Under the pieces are notes generated by a model that was not told where the DNA came from, did not search any database, and saw only the letters and a list, made by a program, of their open reading frames with translations. From the NCBI GenBank assembly GCA_027698105.1, contig JAQERH010000022.1, positions 1-52,923 on the forward strand: a stretch of 52,923 nt of DNA, written 5' to 3'. Positions 1 through 8,475 of this stretch are shown piece by piece (within the stretch, counting starts at the first letter, position 1; every line of letters starts with the position of its first letter). The translations under genes and the position numbers were made by a program. This DNA is from Lachnospiraceae bacterium AM93-12TA (GTDB lineage Bacteria > Bacillota > Clostridia > Lachnospirales > Lachnospiraceae).

Positions 1-2
1 AA

Positions 3-35
3 GAGGATCAGCTGTCTGATATCATAGCCGGCTGA
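3..35 (+). CDS. 3' end of an upstream gene (partial)
   Basis: Reading from base 3 gives a short open stretch ending EDQLSDIIAG and a TGA at 33-35, which looks like the tail of a gene that begins before the window. A small hairpin (arms 26-31 and 39-44) overlaps the stop and is followed by an A/T-rich run near 56-67, so it could be a weak terminator. Too little protein is visible to name the gene, and the reading frame itself is an inference. Confidence 0.3.
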   Translation, partial: EDQLSDIIAG

Positions 36-79
36 CTACCGGCTGCCAAACGGCAAGATTTTAATTTTGCGAAAAACTA

Positions 80-129
80 TTGACACAATCAAAAAATAAC
101 TTGCAATGGGAATGAAAAAGTGTTAGTAT
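80..129 (+). promoter_or_regulatory. Candidate promoter(s) of the ROK/ABC sugar operon
   Basis: Two overlapping vegetative-type candidates are visible. One is TTGACA (80-85), a 16-bp spacer, then TGCAAT (102-107). The other is TTGCAA (101-106), a 17-bp spacer, then TAGTAT (124-129). The second places the start point inside the inverted repeat at 130-154, which would suit repression by the ROK protein. Which one is used cannot be told from sequence. Confidence 0.5.
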
Positions 130-154
130 TTAGTTAGTCCAGTGAACTAACTAA
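130..154. promoter_or_regulatory. XylR-like ROK operator (inverted repeat)
   Basis: A perfect 9-bp inverted repeat, TTAGTTAGT (130-138) and ACTAACTAA (146-154), is separated by 7 bp. It lies directly after the candidate -10 box and 50 bp before the ROK start codon. Operators of XylR-type ROK repressors in Firmicutes carry TTAGTT...AACTAA arms, so this is a good candidate site for autoregulation and control of the whole operon. The regulator assignment is inferred from position and resemblance. Confidence 0.65.
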
Positions 155-204
155 TTGAGGGATTGTGTACACTGGGATAAGAGTGACAGAGAAAACAGGG
201 GGAG

Positions 205-1407
205 ATGGGTGTGATCAGTCAGCAGACGATCAAGGCGGAGAATAAGAAAAGGCTGTATCAGCTGATCTCAGAGAATTCCGGGATATCCAGATCCTGTCTT
301 GCATCCGTGACTTCTCTCAGCAAGACAACTGTATCGTTTTTAACAGAGGAACTGATTCAGGAAGGAAGAATTGTTGATCAGGGCAGTATCGAAAGCGGAA
401 GGAAGGGGAGGCGGCCGAACAGCCTGTCTGTGAACAGCCGCGACTGTGTGGTTGTATTGAACTGGAGGCGCCATGAAATATGGCTTTCTCTTGTGTCAGC
501 CACGTTTGAGATAGAGGCTCAGGAGCGGGAGAGTGCTGAACCAGAGACAATGGGAGCACAGGCTCTGGCAGAGAAGATTTTATCGTTTATAGAACGCTAT
601 GCAGCTGACAGAAGTGTTCTGGGGATTTGCATTACGGTACCGGGAATGATTGACAGTGTCAGCCACCAGATTATTTCTATGGTACTGGCGCTTTCGGAGG
701 AAGGGCTGATTGATGAAATCAGAAGGCTGATTCCGGAGTATCCGATTTCTGTTCTCAATGATACGGCCTGTATGGCCTATGCAGAACAGGCCTTTGGAGA
801 GATGGAAGAGGACAGCTATTTATATGTAAATATTAATGAAGGAATTGGTGCAAGCCTGGTGCAGAATGCCAGGATTCTTCATGGCGGTACTGGCATGGGG
901 ACCCAGCTGGGGCATTTTTCTATTGACAGAAATGGAAATAGATGCCGCTGTGGAAACAGGGGATGCCTGGAAAACAGGATTGGTGAGCTGGCTCTGCCGG
1001 AGCGGATTCGGGAAAATGCTCTTGACATTCCTCTTCCGGGAAAAGAGGAGGGAAGCAGGATTTTATTCCGGGATATCGGGCAGATGGCTGGTGAAGGAAA
1101 TGAGGAGGCTGAAAAGCTGATAAAGATTCTGGCATCCGATTTGAGTTTTGCCCTTGGAAATTTTATTACTGTGCTTCATCCTGATTCTGTGGTGATCGGA
1201 GGAATGGCCAGAAAGCTGGGGGAAACGTTTTTGGAAGAGATTATTTCTGATTTAAAAGAAACGGGATTTCAGTTTTTCCTGGACAGTCTGGATATCCGGT
1301 TTGCAGGACTGGGTGAGGAAGCGATTTTGACAGGAGCAGCCAGGTATTACATTGATACTCATTATAACTTTCAGGAAGATCTGACAGGTAAGCTGTTTTT
1401 AGGGTAG
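205..1407 (+). CDS. ROK family (NagC/XylR) transcriptional repressor
   Basis: A 400-residue regulator with an N-terminal winged helix (about residues 10-60) and a C-terminal ROK fold. The ROK zinc site is visible as His237, Cys247, Cys249 and Cys254 within the CRCGNRGCLE stretch, and the sugar-binding Asn-Asp pair is at about 185-186. The DxGxT phosphate loop of ROK kinases is missing near residue 85, so this is a regulator rather than a sugar kinase. ROK repressors usually release DNA when they bind a sugar. It is the first gene of the operon, 14 bp before the next gene, and a matching dyad lies upstream (130-154), so it probably controls itself and the six genes behind it. The inducer is unknown. 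Confidence 0.9.
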   Translation: MGVISQQTIKAENKKRLYQLISENSGISRSCLASVTSLSKTTVSFLTEELIQEGRIVDQGSIESGRKGRRPNSLSVNSRDCVVVLNWRRHEIWLSLVSATFEIEAQERESAEPETMGAQALAEKILSFIERYAADRSVLGICITVPGMIDSVSHQIISMVLALSEEGLIDEIRRLIPEYPISVLNDTACMAYAEQAFGEMEEDSYLYVNINEGIGASLVQNARILHGGTGMGTQLGHFSIDRNGNRCRCGNRGCLENRIGELALPERIRENALDIPLPGKEEGSRILFRDIGQMAGEGNEEAEKLIKILASDLSFALGNFITVLHPDSVVIGGMARKLGETFLEEIISDLKETGFQFFLDSLDIRFAGLGEEAILTGAARYYIDTHYNFQEDLTGKLFLG

Positions 1408-1421
1408 AAGGAGGAGAAGAT

Positions 1422-2234
1422 ATGGAACGTGTGATTGCAGTTAACTCAAACTGTTACCATGGATATGGGATTTTTGAATGTCTGGAGGGAATTCACAAGG
1501 CCGGTTTTCACTATGTGGAGCTGACAGCCACCAAGGGCTGGACTGAGCATGTATTTCCGGATCAGAGTTTTGAGTTTCTTACATCAGTAAAGGACAGGAT
1601 GGAGGAGCTGTTTTTAACGCCTGTTGCACTCAGCGGCCATTGTAATCTGATGGATCGGGAGCGGCTTCAGGATTTTATCATGAATATCCGCCTGGCAGGA
1701 TTTTTCGGCTGCCAGTACATTGTGTCTTCTGTAGGGGAGGCTCACCTGGCAGATCGGACGAAGACCGGGGCACAGGAAGCAGCTGAGAATATCAGGGAGC
1801 TTCTGCCGTGGCTGGAGCAGTATGATCTGATGCTGGTTCTGGAAACCCATGGAGAGCATGGAACCGGAAAAGCAGTAAAGGAGATTGCGGACCTGGTAGG
1901 CTCAGAGAGAGTCAGAGTGGCTTATGATACGGCCAATGTGATCTTCTACGGCGGCGTGAATCCGGCAGAGGAGATCGAGGACTGTATGGATGCTGTGTCC
2001 TATATCCACTTGAAAGATAAGGATGGGGAGGATAAGGAGTGGAATTTCCCGGCTCCCGGAAAAGGAAAAGTAGATTTCCCTCGGTTGTTTCAAACACTTG
2101 AAAAGGCGGGAAACAACAGTCCGTTCAGTATCGAAATTGAATTTACACCGGATGGAGCAGGAAGCCTGGAAGCAGTAAACCAGGCGGTGCAGGATGCGGC
2201 TGATTACCTGAAGGGACAGGGATTTAAACTTTAA
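1422..2234 (+). CDS. Sugar phosphate isomerase/epimerase family protein (TIM barrel)
   Basis: A 270-residue xylose-isomerase-like TIM barrel. Four likely metal ligands are in the usual order: Glu141 (VLETHGEHG), Asp169 (VAYDT), His196 (YIHLKD) and Glu240 (EIEF). Members of this family act as ketose 3-epimerases, inosose dehydratases or isomerases, or as 3-keto-glycoside lyases/hydratases, and sequence reading alone cannot separate these. RBS GGAGGAG sits before the ATG. It lies between the ROK gene and the binding protein, so it probably acts on the imported compound in the cytoplasm. A second distant member of the same fold ends the operon (6959-7807). Confidence 0.85.
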   Translation: MERVIAVNSNCYHGYGIFECLEGIHKAGFHYVELTATKGWTEHVFPDQSFEFLTSVKDRMEELFLTPVALSGHCNLMDRERLQDFIMNIRLAGFFGCQYIVSSVGEAHLADRTKTGAQEAAENIRELLPWLEQYDLMLVLETHGEHGTGKAVKEIADLVGSERVRVAYDTANVIFYGGVNPAEEIEDCMDAVSYIHLKDKDGEDKEWNFPAPGKGKVDFPRLFQTLEKAGNNSPFSIEIEFTPDGAGSLEAVNQAVQDAADYLKGQGFKL

Positions 2235-2295
2235 GCAGGAAAAGAAACGGTCTGCGTCAGCAGATTATATAAATTTTAAGAGGAGGTATTTCAAC

Positions 2296-3375
2296 ATGAG
2301 AAAGAAAATGAGGATGACAGCACTGATGATGGCGGCCTTTATGGCAGCATCCCTGACAGCTTGCGGCAGCAAGGAGACTGCAGAGACTGAGGCGAAGGAG
2401 AGCAGCGCTGCAGAAAAGACAGAGGCAGCTTCCAAGGCTGAAGGTGAGGCAGAGAAACCAGCAGAGGATCTGACATTTGGCTATATTGCTTATGATATGA
2501 CAGATATCTGGAATGAGTATTCTGCTAACTCATTTGAGTATGCAGCAAAGGAAGCAGGCGTGGAGGCAGTTGTGCTGGATTCCAAGAACAGCTTAGAGGA
2601 GTCTATTACAGCAATGGAGTCTCTGATTCAGCAGGAGGTAGATGGAATTTCTATTTTCCCAATTTCTACCGAGCAGGGCGCTCAGCTTGTTAAGATGGCC
2701 AATGAGGCTGGAATTCCTGTCACTGTAGAGAACTTTGCCATGGATATCGAGGATCCGGGTGACTACATTGCATCTGTTGCCTGCGAGTACGATAAGATTG
2801 GTTACGAGGCTATTAAGTATATTGCAGAGCAGAAGCCAGGCGCAAAGGTATTCTTCTGTGCAGGCCAGGAAGGCGCCGGTGTATACGAGAAGTATCAGGA
2901 GGGCGTAGACAAGGCTGTTGAGGAGCTGGGAGACAAGATTGAAATCGTGGCAACTCTCCACGGTGACTGGCTGACAGACAAGGCTTACAATGTAACAACT
3001 GACTTCATTTCCACAGGAGAAGAGTTCGATTACATTTTTGCAAACAATGGAATGATGGCCCAGGGCTGCTACCAGGCATTAAAGGATGCAGGCATGGAGA
3101 ATATTCCGATTGTATCCACAGGAGGATCACTGGATGACTATCAGATGCTGCAGGATGGAATTGAGTCTGCTAACATGACAGCTCCTGTATCCGTTCAGGG
3201 TGTTCAGACCTTTAAGAACCTGTACGATTCCGTAGCAGAAGGCAAGACACCAGAGAAATTTGTTTCTCTTCCGATTTTACCGATCGATCAGGACAACTTA
3301 GATGACTACATTGCCTGGGATGATTATGAGAAGGCATATGAGTTTGTTTACTCAGGAGAAGAGAGCGCAAAATAA
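2296..3375 (+). CDS. Sugar ABC transporter substrate-binding lipoprotein
   Basis: A 359-residue binding protein with a basic, hydrophobic signal peptide and lipobox SLTAC (lipid-modified Cys23), then a Glu/Ala/Lys-rich linker to about residue 60. The rest is a type 1 periplasmic-binding (RbsB/peripla_BP_4-like) domain. It should be anchored on the outer face of the membrane and deliver a sugar or polyol to the transporter encoded by the next two genes. RBS AGAGGAGG precedes the ATG. Its codon choice is more biased than that of its neighbours, as is common for abundant binding proteins. The ligand cannot be read from the sequence. Confidence 0.92.
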   Translation: MRKKMRMTALMMAAFMAASLTACGSKETAETEAKESSAAEKTEAASKAEGEAEKPAEDLTFGYIAYDMTDIWNEYSANSFEYAAKEAGVEAVVLDSKNSLEESITAMESLIQQEVDGISIFPISTEQGAQLVKMANEAGIPVTVENFAMDIEDPGDYIASVACEYDKIGYEAIKYIAEQKPGAKVFFCAGQEGAGVYEKYQEGVDKAVEELGDKIEIVATLHGDWLTDKAYNVTTDFISTGEEFDYIFANNGMMAQGCYQALKDAGMENIPIVSTGGSLDDYQMLQDGIESANMTAPVSVQGVQTFKNLYDSVAEGKTPEKFVSLPILPIDQDNLDDYIAWDDYEKAYEFVYSGEESAK

Positions 3376-3409
3376 ACAGAAAGAACAAAAAAGAAAGGGG
3401 CCGGGAACT

Positions 3410-4948
3410 TTGAAGGCAGATTATGCAGAGAAGCCTGTCCTTAAAATGACAGGAATTGAGAAGGAATTTTCAGGAGTTTACGCTCTGTCAGGAATCACCT
3501 TTGATCTTTACAAAGGAGAGATTCACTGTCTTGTAGGAGAGAATGGAGCCGGAAAATCGACTCTGATGAAGGTGTTAAGCGGAGCTTACAGCCCGAGCAA
3601 AGGTACAATCAGTATCGACGGCCAGGAGTACAGCTCCCTGACCCCGGCCCTGTCAAGGGAGCTGGGAATCAACATTGTGTATCAGGAGAATGATCTGGTT
3701 CCCAGTATGAGCGTTGCAGAAAATATTTATGTAGGCAATGAGGTTTCGGATCGGTTTGGATTCATAAAGTATAAGGAACTGTATCAGAAGACGAAAGAAC
3801 AGATGGAAGAATTTTCGATCCATCTGGATCCGTCGGCTAAGATCGAGGATCTGTCAGTTTCTGATCAGCAGTTTGTGAAAATATTAAAGGCTCTTTCCGC
3901 CCAGACCAGGGTGCTGATCATGGATGAGCCTACGTCCATGTTCAATGTGGAGGATGCAGCGAAGGTACTTCGTCTGGCAGAGGCCATTGCCGCCAGAGGC
4001 ATCAGCATTGTGTATATTTCCCATTCACTGGAGGAGATACGGCGGATCGCTGACCGAATCACTGTGATTCGCGATGGAGCGGTTGTAAGAACCTATGAAA
4101 ATGAAAACAGAGATATTTCTCTGGCTCTGATTACCCAGGATATGGTAGGACGGCCGGTAGATACATTTTTTAAGAAGGATAAAAATCCCATTGGGGATGT
4201 CTGCCTGGAGGTAAAGGGGCTGAAGCTTTCAAAGGAAAGCCCTGAAATCAGTTTTTCAGTCCGCCACGGAGAAATTCTTGGAATTGCCGGAATGGTGGGA
4301 GCTGGACGGACAGAGATCGTCCGGGCCATTACAGGGGCAGATCCCAAATATGCAGGAGAGATCCTGATAGATGGAACGTCTGTGGAGATCAGAAATCCGG
4401 AAGATGGAATCAAAGCAGGCTTTGCACATATTACGGAAGATCGTCAGGGACTTGGACTGATGCTTCACAACAGTGTTCTGGAAAATGGCACGATTATCGG
4501 GCTGCGGGAGAAGATTAAAGGCTTTTTTGTCAATATAAAAAAGCACCCGCCGTTAATTGAACCGATTTTCAAGGAACTCCGGTTAAAAACACCCTCTGTC
4601 TGGACTGAGGCAGTGTATCTGTCGGGAGGAAACCAGCAGAAGGTTGTTCTGGCAAAATGGCTGTATGTGCAGCAGGAAATCTATATTTTTGACGAGCCCA
4701 CCAGGGGAATTGACGTAAACGCGAAAGCGGAGTTTTACAAGCAGATGTCGGCCCTGACCAAGCAGGGAAAGTGCATCATCATGATCAGCTCGGATATGCC
4801 GGAGCTGATTTCCATGAGCGACCGGATTCTGGTAGTGAAAAAAGGCCGGATTGAAGGAGAACTTGTGGGAGAACAGATTACAGAACAGGAAATCATCAGA
4901 AGAGCATTAGGGGTGAACAGAAATGACGCTGAAGAAACGACTTATTAA
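3410..4948 (+). CDS. Sugar ABC transporter ATP-binding protein (RbsA/MglA type, two ATPase domains)
   Basis: About 512 residues with two fused ABC domains. The first has Walker A GENGAGKST (43-51), signature LSVSDQQ and Walker B VLIMDEPTS. The second has a degenerate Walker A (GMVGAGRTE), a good signature LSGGNQQK and Walker B IYIFDEPTRG. This asymmetry is typical of RbsA/MglA/XylG proteins. The open frame runs back to an ATG at 3302 inside the binding protein gene, but the TTG at 3410 is preferred: it has an AAAGGGG RBS 9 bp upstream and begins 34 bp after the previous stop. It energises uptake with the permease, whose start it overlaps by 26 bp, suggesting coupled translation. Confidence 0.92.
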   Translation: MKADYAEKPVLKMTGIEKEFSGVYALSGITFDLYKGEIHCLVGENGAGKSTLMKVLSGAYSPSKGTISIDGQEYSSLTPALSRELGINIVYQENDLVPSMSVAENIYVGNEVSDRFGFIKYKELYQKTKEQMEEFSIHLDPSAKIEDLSVSDQQFVKILKALSAQTRVLIMDEPTSMFNVEDAAKVLRLAEAIAARGISIVYISHSLEEIRRIADRITVIRDGAVVRTYENENRDISLALITQDMVGRPVDTFFKKDKNPIGDVCLEVKGLKLSKESPEISFSVRHGEILGIAGMVGAGRTEIVRAITGADPKYAGEILIDGTSVEIRNPEDGIKAGFAHITEDRQGLGLMLHNSVLENGTIIGLREKIKGFFVNIKKHPPLIEPIFKELRLKTPSVWTEAVYLSGGNQQKVVLAKWLYVQQEIYIFDEPTRGIDVNAKAEFYKQMSALTKQGKCIIMISSDMPELISMSDRILVVKKGRIEGELVGEQITEQEIIRRALGVNRNDAEETTY

Positions 4949-5867
4949 AGAGCAGAGAGTTCTGCTGGCGATTGTAATTGTAGTAATTGTAGCAGCTGTA
5001 TCTGCAATTAATCCAAGGTTCATACAGGTGAAGAACCTGATTACCATTTTTCAGCAGATCTCTGTGACTGGTATTCTGACGATGGCCATGAGTATGCTTC
5101 TGATTGGCGGAGGAATCGATCTTTCTATCGGAAATATCATGGTACTGTCAGGTGTGGTAATGGCTTCTGTGATCCATTCTACAGGAAATACAGCCCTCGC
5201 AGTGGCAGCAGGAATGGCAGCGGGAACACTGTGCGGAGCTTTAAACGGTGTGATTATTGCCAAGAGTAAATGTATTCCGCTGATTATTACGCTGGGAACC
5301 AGCGAGATGTTTTATGGAATGGCGCTGACTATTTCAGGCGGAAGAATTATGAGTTTTGGCGGAGCTTTTAACGCTATCGGAAAGACAAAATTGTTCCAGA
5401 TATTCCCGGTTATGCTGCTGGTGCTGGCAGCTATGGTAGTGCTTTCCTACATCCTGATGAACCGGACGAAGTTCGGACGCAGAATCGTAGCTATCGGAGG
5501 AAATGAAAAGAACGCCTTTCTGTCAGGTATCAATATTGTGCGGTATAAGGTGATTCTCTATGGAATCGCAGGCTTATTCTGCTCTGTGGCAGCTATTATT
5601 TTCTCTGCCCGTATCGATTCCATCACAGCAAATGCAGGAGCCGGCTATGAGACAAGTGCCCTGACAGCAGCAATTATCGGAGGGGTGACCTTTGACGGAG
5701 GAAAGGGAACTATTTCAGGAGCCTTTTTAGGATGCGTGCTGATGGGAGTTATCAGCAATGCCATGAATATTCTTCAGGTGGAAACCTACATCCAGACCAT
5801 TATAACAGGTGCAATTATTGTATGCGCTGTAGTTTTAAGCAATATAAATAATATCCGCCGCAGATAG
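4923..5867 (+). CDS. Sugar ABC transporter permease (RbsC type)
   Basis: A 314-residue polytopic membrane protein of the BPD_transp_2/RbsC family. Hydrophobic helices begin at about residue 12 (LLAIVIVVIVAAVSA), and the family-typical IGGGIDLSIG loop is at about 60-69, with a GGVTFDGGKGT loop near the C-terminus. Only one permease gene is present, so it probably forms a homodimer, as in ribose systems. The start overlaps the ATPase gene by 26 bp. Substrate specificity is unknown. Confidence 0.92.
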   Translation: MTLKKRLIKEQRVLLAIVIVVIVAAVSAINPRFIQVKNLITIFQQISVTGILTMAMSMLLIGGGIDLSIGNIMVLSGVVMASVIHSTGNTALAVAAGMAAGTLCGALNGVIIAKSKCIPLIITLGTSEMFYGMALTISGGRIMSFGGAFNAIGKTKLFQIFPVMLLVLAAMVVLSYILMNRTKFGRRIVAIGGNEKNAFLSGINIVRYKVILYGIAGLFCSVAAIIFSARIDSITANAGAGYETSALTAAIIGGVTFDGGKGTISGAFLGCVLMGVISNAMNILQVETYIQTIITGAIIVCAVVLSNINNIRRR

Positions 5868-5916
5868 GAAGGGGAAGGCCCGCTTCCGGAAACGGCTTGA
5901 AAAGGAGTGAAGAGAC

Positions 5917-6942
5917 ATGGTTAAAATAGCAGTGATAGGGGCTGGCTTTATGGGAAGAACCCATGCAGAGGCCTACAGCCGGATTGGGATGGCCCAGGTG
6001 GTAGCAGTCTGCGACAGAGATAAAGCCCTGGGAGAAAAGTTTGCCAAAGACTTTGGATGCAGCTGTTACGAAGATTTTGACACTATGGCTGCAGAATGTG
6101 AGTTTGAGGTGGCAGATATCTGTCTTCCTACGTTTCTTCATGAAACGTTTACAGTCAAGGCGGCAGAACATGGAAAACATATTTTCTGTGAGAAACCGGC
6201 AACCTTAAGCGTAGAATCCCTGGACCGCATGATTGGAGCGGCAGAAAAAGCCGGAGTAAATCTGATGATTGGCCAGGTAGTTCGTTTCTGGCCTGAATAC
6301 AGGACGGCGAAGCAGATGTATGACAATGGAGAGCTGGGAGAGCTGAACTATGCGTATGGAGCCAGGCTTTCTGAGCATCCGGCCTGGAGCGAGTGGTACA
6401 GAAGGCCGGAAAACAGCGGAGGCGGCTTATTTGATCTGCATCTGCATGACATTGACTTTTTCTGCTGGATGTTTGGAGAAGTGGAGAGCGTATTTGCCTC
6501 TGGAAAGAAAAATGAACTGGGCTGCTGGAATTTCGTCAACAGCACACTGAACTTTCAGTCTGGACAGAGTGCCAGTGTTCAGGGTGTGATTGAAATGACA
6601 AAGGGCTATCCATTCACTATGGAGTTGCGGCTGACAGGAAGCAAAGAAACCTATGAGTATATCATGAAAGCAGGAGCTAATCTGGAAGATGTGGCTTCAG
6701 CCAGACGTGATACACGGGTTTACGGCCAGGATGGAGCAAGGATTCTTCCTCTGGATGAGACAGATGCTTATGAGACAGAGCTGCGTCATTTTGTAGCATG
6801 CATCAGTGAGCACAGAGAATCAGAGGTTATTCCGGTTGCCAGTGCACGGAAGGTGATGTGCGTCATGGAGGCATTAAAGACTTCCCTGGAAACAGGAAAA
6901 CAGGTGGCTGTTGACTATGGAAAGAGGCAGCTTCTGGTTTAA
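5917..6942 (+). CDS. Gfo/Idh/MocA family NAD(P)-dependent oxidoreductase
   Basis: A 341-residue dehydrogenase with an N-terminal Rossmann fold (GAGFMG, residues 8-13), the family EKP motif (92-94, catalytic Lys93) and the GGxxxDxxxHxxD-type active-site motif (Asp173, His177). Relatives oxidise a hydroxyl of inositols, sugars or glycosides, often at C3 or C1. It lies between the permease and a second TIM-barrel gene, 16 bp before it, so the two enzymes probably act one after the other on the imported compound. Preferred substrate and cofactor cannot be decided by eye. Confidence 0.88.
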   Translation: MVKIAVIGAGFMGRTHAEAYSRIGMAQVVAVCDRDKALGEKFAKDFGCSCYEDFDTMAAECEFEVADICLPTFLHETFTVKAAEHGKHIFCEKPATLSVESLDRMIGAAEKAGVNLMIGQVVRFWPEYRTAKQMYDNGELGELNYAYGARLSEHPAWSEWYRRPENSGGGLFDLHLHDIDFFCWMFGEVESVFASGKKNELGCWNFVNSTLNFQSGQSASVQGVIEMTKGYPFTMELRLTGSKETYEYIMKAGANLEDVASARRDTRVYGQDGARILPLDETDAYETELRHFVACISEHRESEVIPVASARKVMCVMEALKTSLETGKQVAVDYGKRQLLV

Positions 6943-6958
6943 GTAAGGAGGGGATAAG

Positions 6959-7807
6959 ATGAAAACAGGGGTGAGCATGTTCTCCTTTACGGAGGATGCC
7001 GATTTAAAACATCTGTTTCCACTGATTAAGAAAGCCGGATACGACGGGGTGGAGCCGGTATTCAGCGAGTATGGATATTTGAATGAAAAAACCTCAAAAG
7101 AGGAGATAAGGGAAATCGGAAAGATTGCCAGGGAAGAGGGATTAGAGATTCCAAGCGTGGGTGTCTGGTCTCTCTGGAAGTACAATCTGGTATCAAACCA
7201 GGAGGAAACCAGAAGAAGAGCGGTGGATATTGTGAAAAAGCAGGTGGAAGCCGCAGCCCTTCTGGGGGCTGACACCGTTCTTGTGGTGCCCGGATATGTG
7301 GGATGTGATTTTGTGGAGGAACCAGAGCGGATTCGCTATGATAAAGCCTATGAGAGATGCCTGGAAGCTTTAAAGGAGCTGGCGGCTTTTGGATCGGATC
7401 ACAATGTCTGTATTGGAATTGAAAATGTCTGGAACCGTTTTCTTTTGTCTCCCCTGGAGATGAAGCGTCTGCTGGATGAGGTGAATTCCCCCTTTGCAGG
7501 AGCATACTTTGATGTGGGAAATGTGATTTATACGGGATATCCAGAGGACTGGATTGAAATTTTAGATTCTCACATTAAAAAGATCCATCTGTCAGATTTC
7601 CGCTATGGAGTAGCTGGAATGAGCGGCTTTGTGGATCTGTTCGCCGGAGACGTGGATTTCGTGAAGGTGGGAGAGAGCCTGAAACGGATTGGCTACGACG
7701 GATGGCTGACTCTGGAAATGCTGCCGAATTACAAACAGTTTCCGGAAGTGTCATTGTTTTCAAACCGTCCGGCAGTAGAGCGGATTGCAGCGCTTGCACA
7801 GAAATAG
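6959..7807 (+). CDS. Sugar phosphate isomerase/epimerase family protein (second TIM barrel)
   Basis: A 282-residue xylose-isomerase-like TIM barrel only distantly similar to the one at 1422-2234. The metal site appears to be Glu155 (IGIENVW), Asp185 (YFDVGN), His210 (KIHLSD) and Glu253 (LTLEM). RBS AAGGAGGGG lies before the ATG. It is the last gene of the operon and is followed by a strong terminator (7821-7861). With the dehydrogenase it could catalyse isomerisation, epimerisation, or elimination/hydration of a keto-sugar; the exact reaction is unknown. Confidence 0.85.
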   Translation: MKTGVSMFSFTEDADLKHLFPLIKKAGYDGVEPVFSEYGYLNEKTSKEEIREIGKIAREEGLEIPSVGVWSLWKYNLVSNQEETRRRAVDIVKKQVEAAALLGADTVLVVPGYVGCDFVEEPERIRYDKAYERCLEALKELAAFGSDHNVCIGIENVWNRFLLSPLEMKRLLDEVNSPFAGAYFDVGNVIYTGYPEDWIEILDSHIKKIHLSDFRYGVAGMSGFVDLFAGDVDFVKVGESLKRIGYDGWLTLEMLPNYKQFPEVSLFSNRPAVERIAALAQK

Positions 7808-7820
7808 AAAAAGGCATACA

Positions 7821-7861
7821 AAAAACCGCTTCTTCGTCACACCCACGAAGAAGCGGTTTTT
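7821..7861. terminator. Bidirectional terminator between the sugar operon and rpsT
   Basis: A perfect 17-bp stem (7821-7837 with 7845-7861) has a 7-nt loop. A-run and T-run flanks make it a Rho-independent terminator on both strands, serving the two convergent transcripts. Confidence 0.92.
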
Positions 7862-7918
7862 CTGATCTGAACGGGTTAATTCAGATGTTTATTCTTTACG
7901 AAGCCTGCAGTCTGGCAA

Positions 7919-8182
7919 TTAAGCCATGCTGCTTACAGCCTTGGATAATCTGGAAACCTTGCGGGAAGCTGTGTTCTTGTGGAAAACTCCCTTGGAGCAA
8001 GCCTTGTCGATCTCGCTTGTAGCTACTAATAAAGCAGCCTGTGCAGCAGCCTTATCTCCAGCAGCGATAGCAGCCTCAACCTTCTTTACTACAGTCTTCA
8101 CCTTGGATCTGATAGCTTTGTTTCTTGCAGCTCTTGTCTCAGCTACTAAGATTCTCTTTTTTGCAGATTTAATGTTAGCCAA
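7919..8182 (-). CDS. rpsT: 30S ribosomal protein S20
   Basis: An 87-residue basic protein beginning (M)[16 protein letters not shown], typical of S20, which binds 16S rRNA early in small-subunit assembly. The start is the TTG at 8182: the mature N-terminus ANIKSAK follows it directly, and a GGAGGTG RBS lies 6 nt upstream. The longer frame up to 8233 would add a non-family N-terminus. It has its own strong promoter (8276-8304) and shares a terminator with the sugar operon. A rare start codon on S20 is also known in E. coli (UUG), where it takes part in autogenous control. Confidence 0.97.
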   Translation of the reverse strand: MANIKSAKKRILVAETRAARNKAIRSKVKTVVKKVEAAIAAGDKAAAQAALLVATSEIDKACSKGVFHKNTASRKVSRLSKAVSSMA

Positions 8183-8275
8183 TCTGTACACCTCCATCGA
8201 TTTTCGTAATATCAATAATTCTCTGGTTTGCATCAGAGCCTGGACACGGACAGTCTAATGTAAACATACTCTTGT

Positions 8276-8304
8276 ATTCTAGCGAAAATACCGGGTTCTG
8301 TCAA
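8276..8304 (-). promoter_or_regulatory. rpsT promoter
   Basis: On the minus strand TTGACA (8304-8299), a 17-bp spacer and TAGAAT (8281-8276) form a near-consensus vegetative promoter. It gives an S20 leader of about 85 nt. The rest of the 8183-8475 gap holds no other clear signal apart from the gpr RBS. Confidence 0.85.
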
Positions 8305-8475
8305 TAGTAAAAATGGGAAGAATTGAGATTTTTCAGAGGTTTTTTAAAGTTTTTGCCCGTCAGAAGAAAAAGATGGAGAGCTGGACTACATAAAAGGCTG
8401 AAAATACGTTTAAAATAAGAGAAAGTGAGTGAAAATCAGAGATCAGACATAAATAGGAACCAATAGGAGGAGCAG

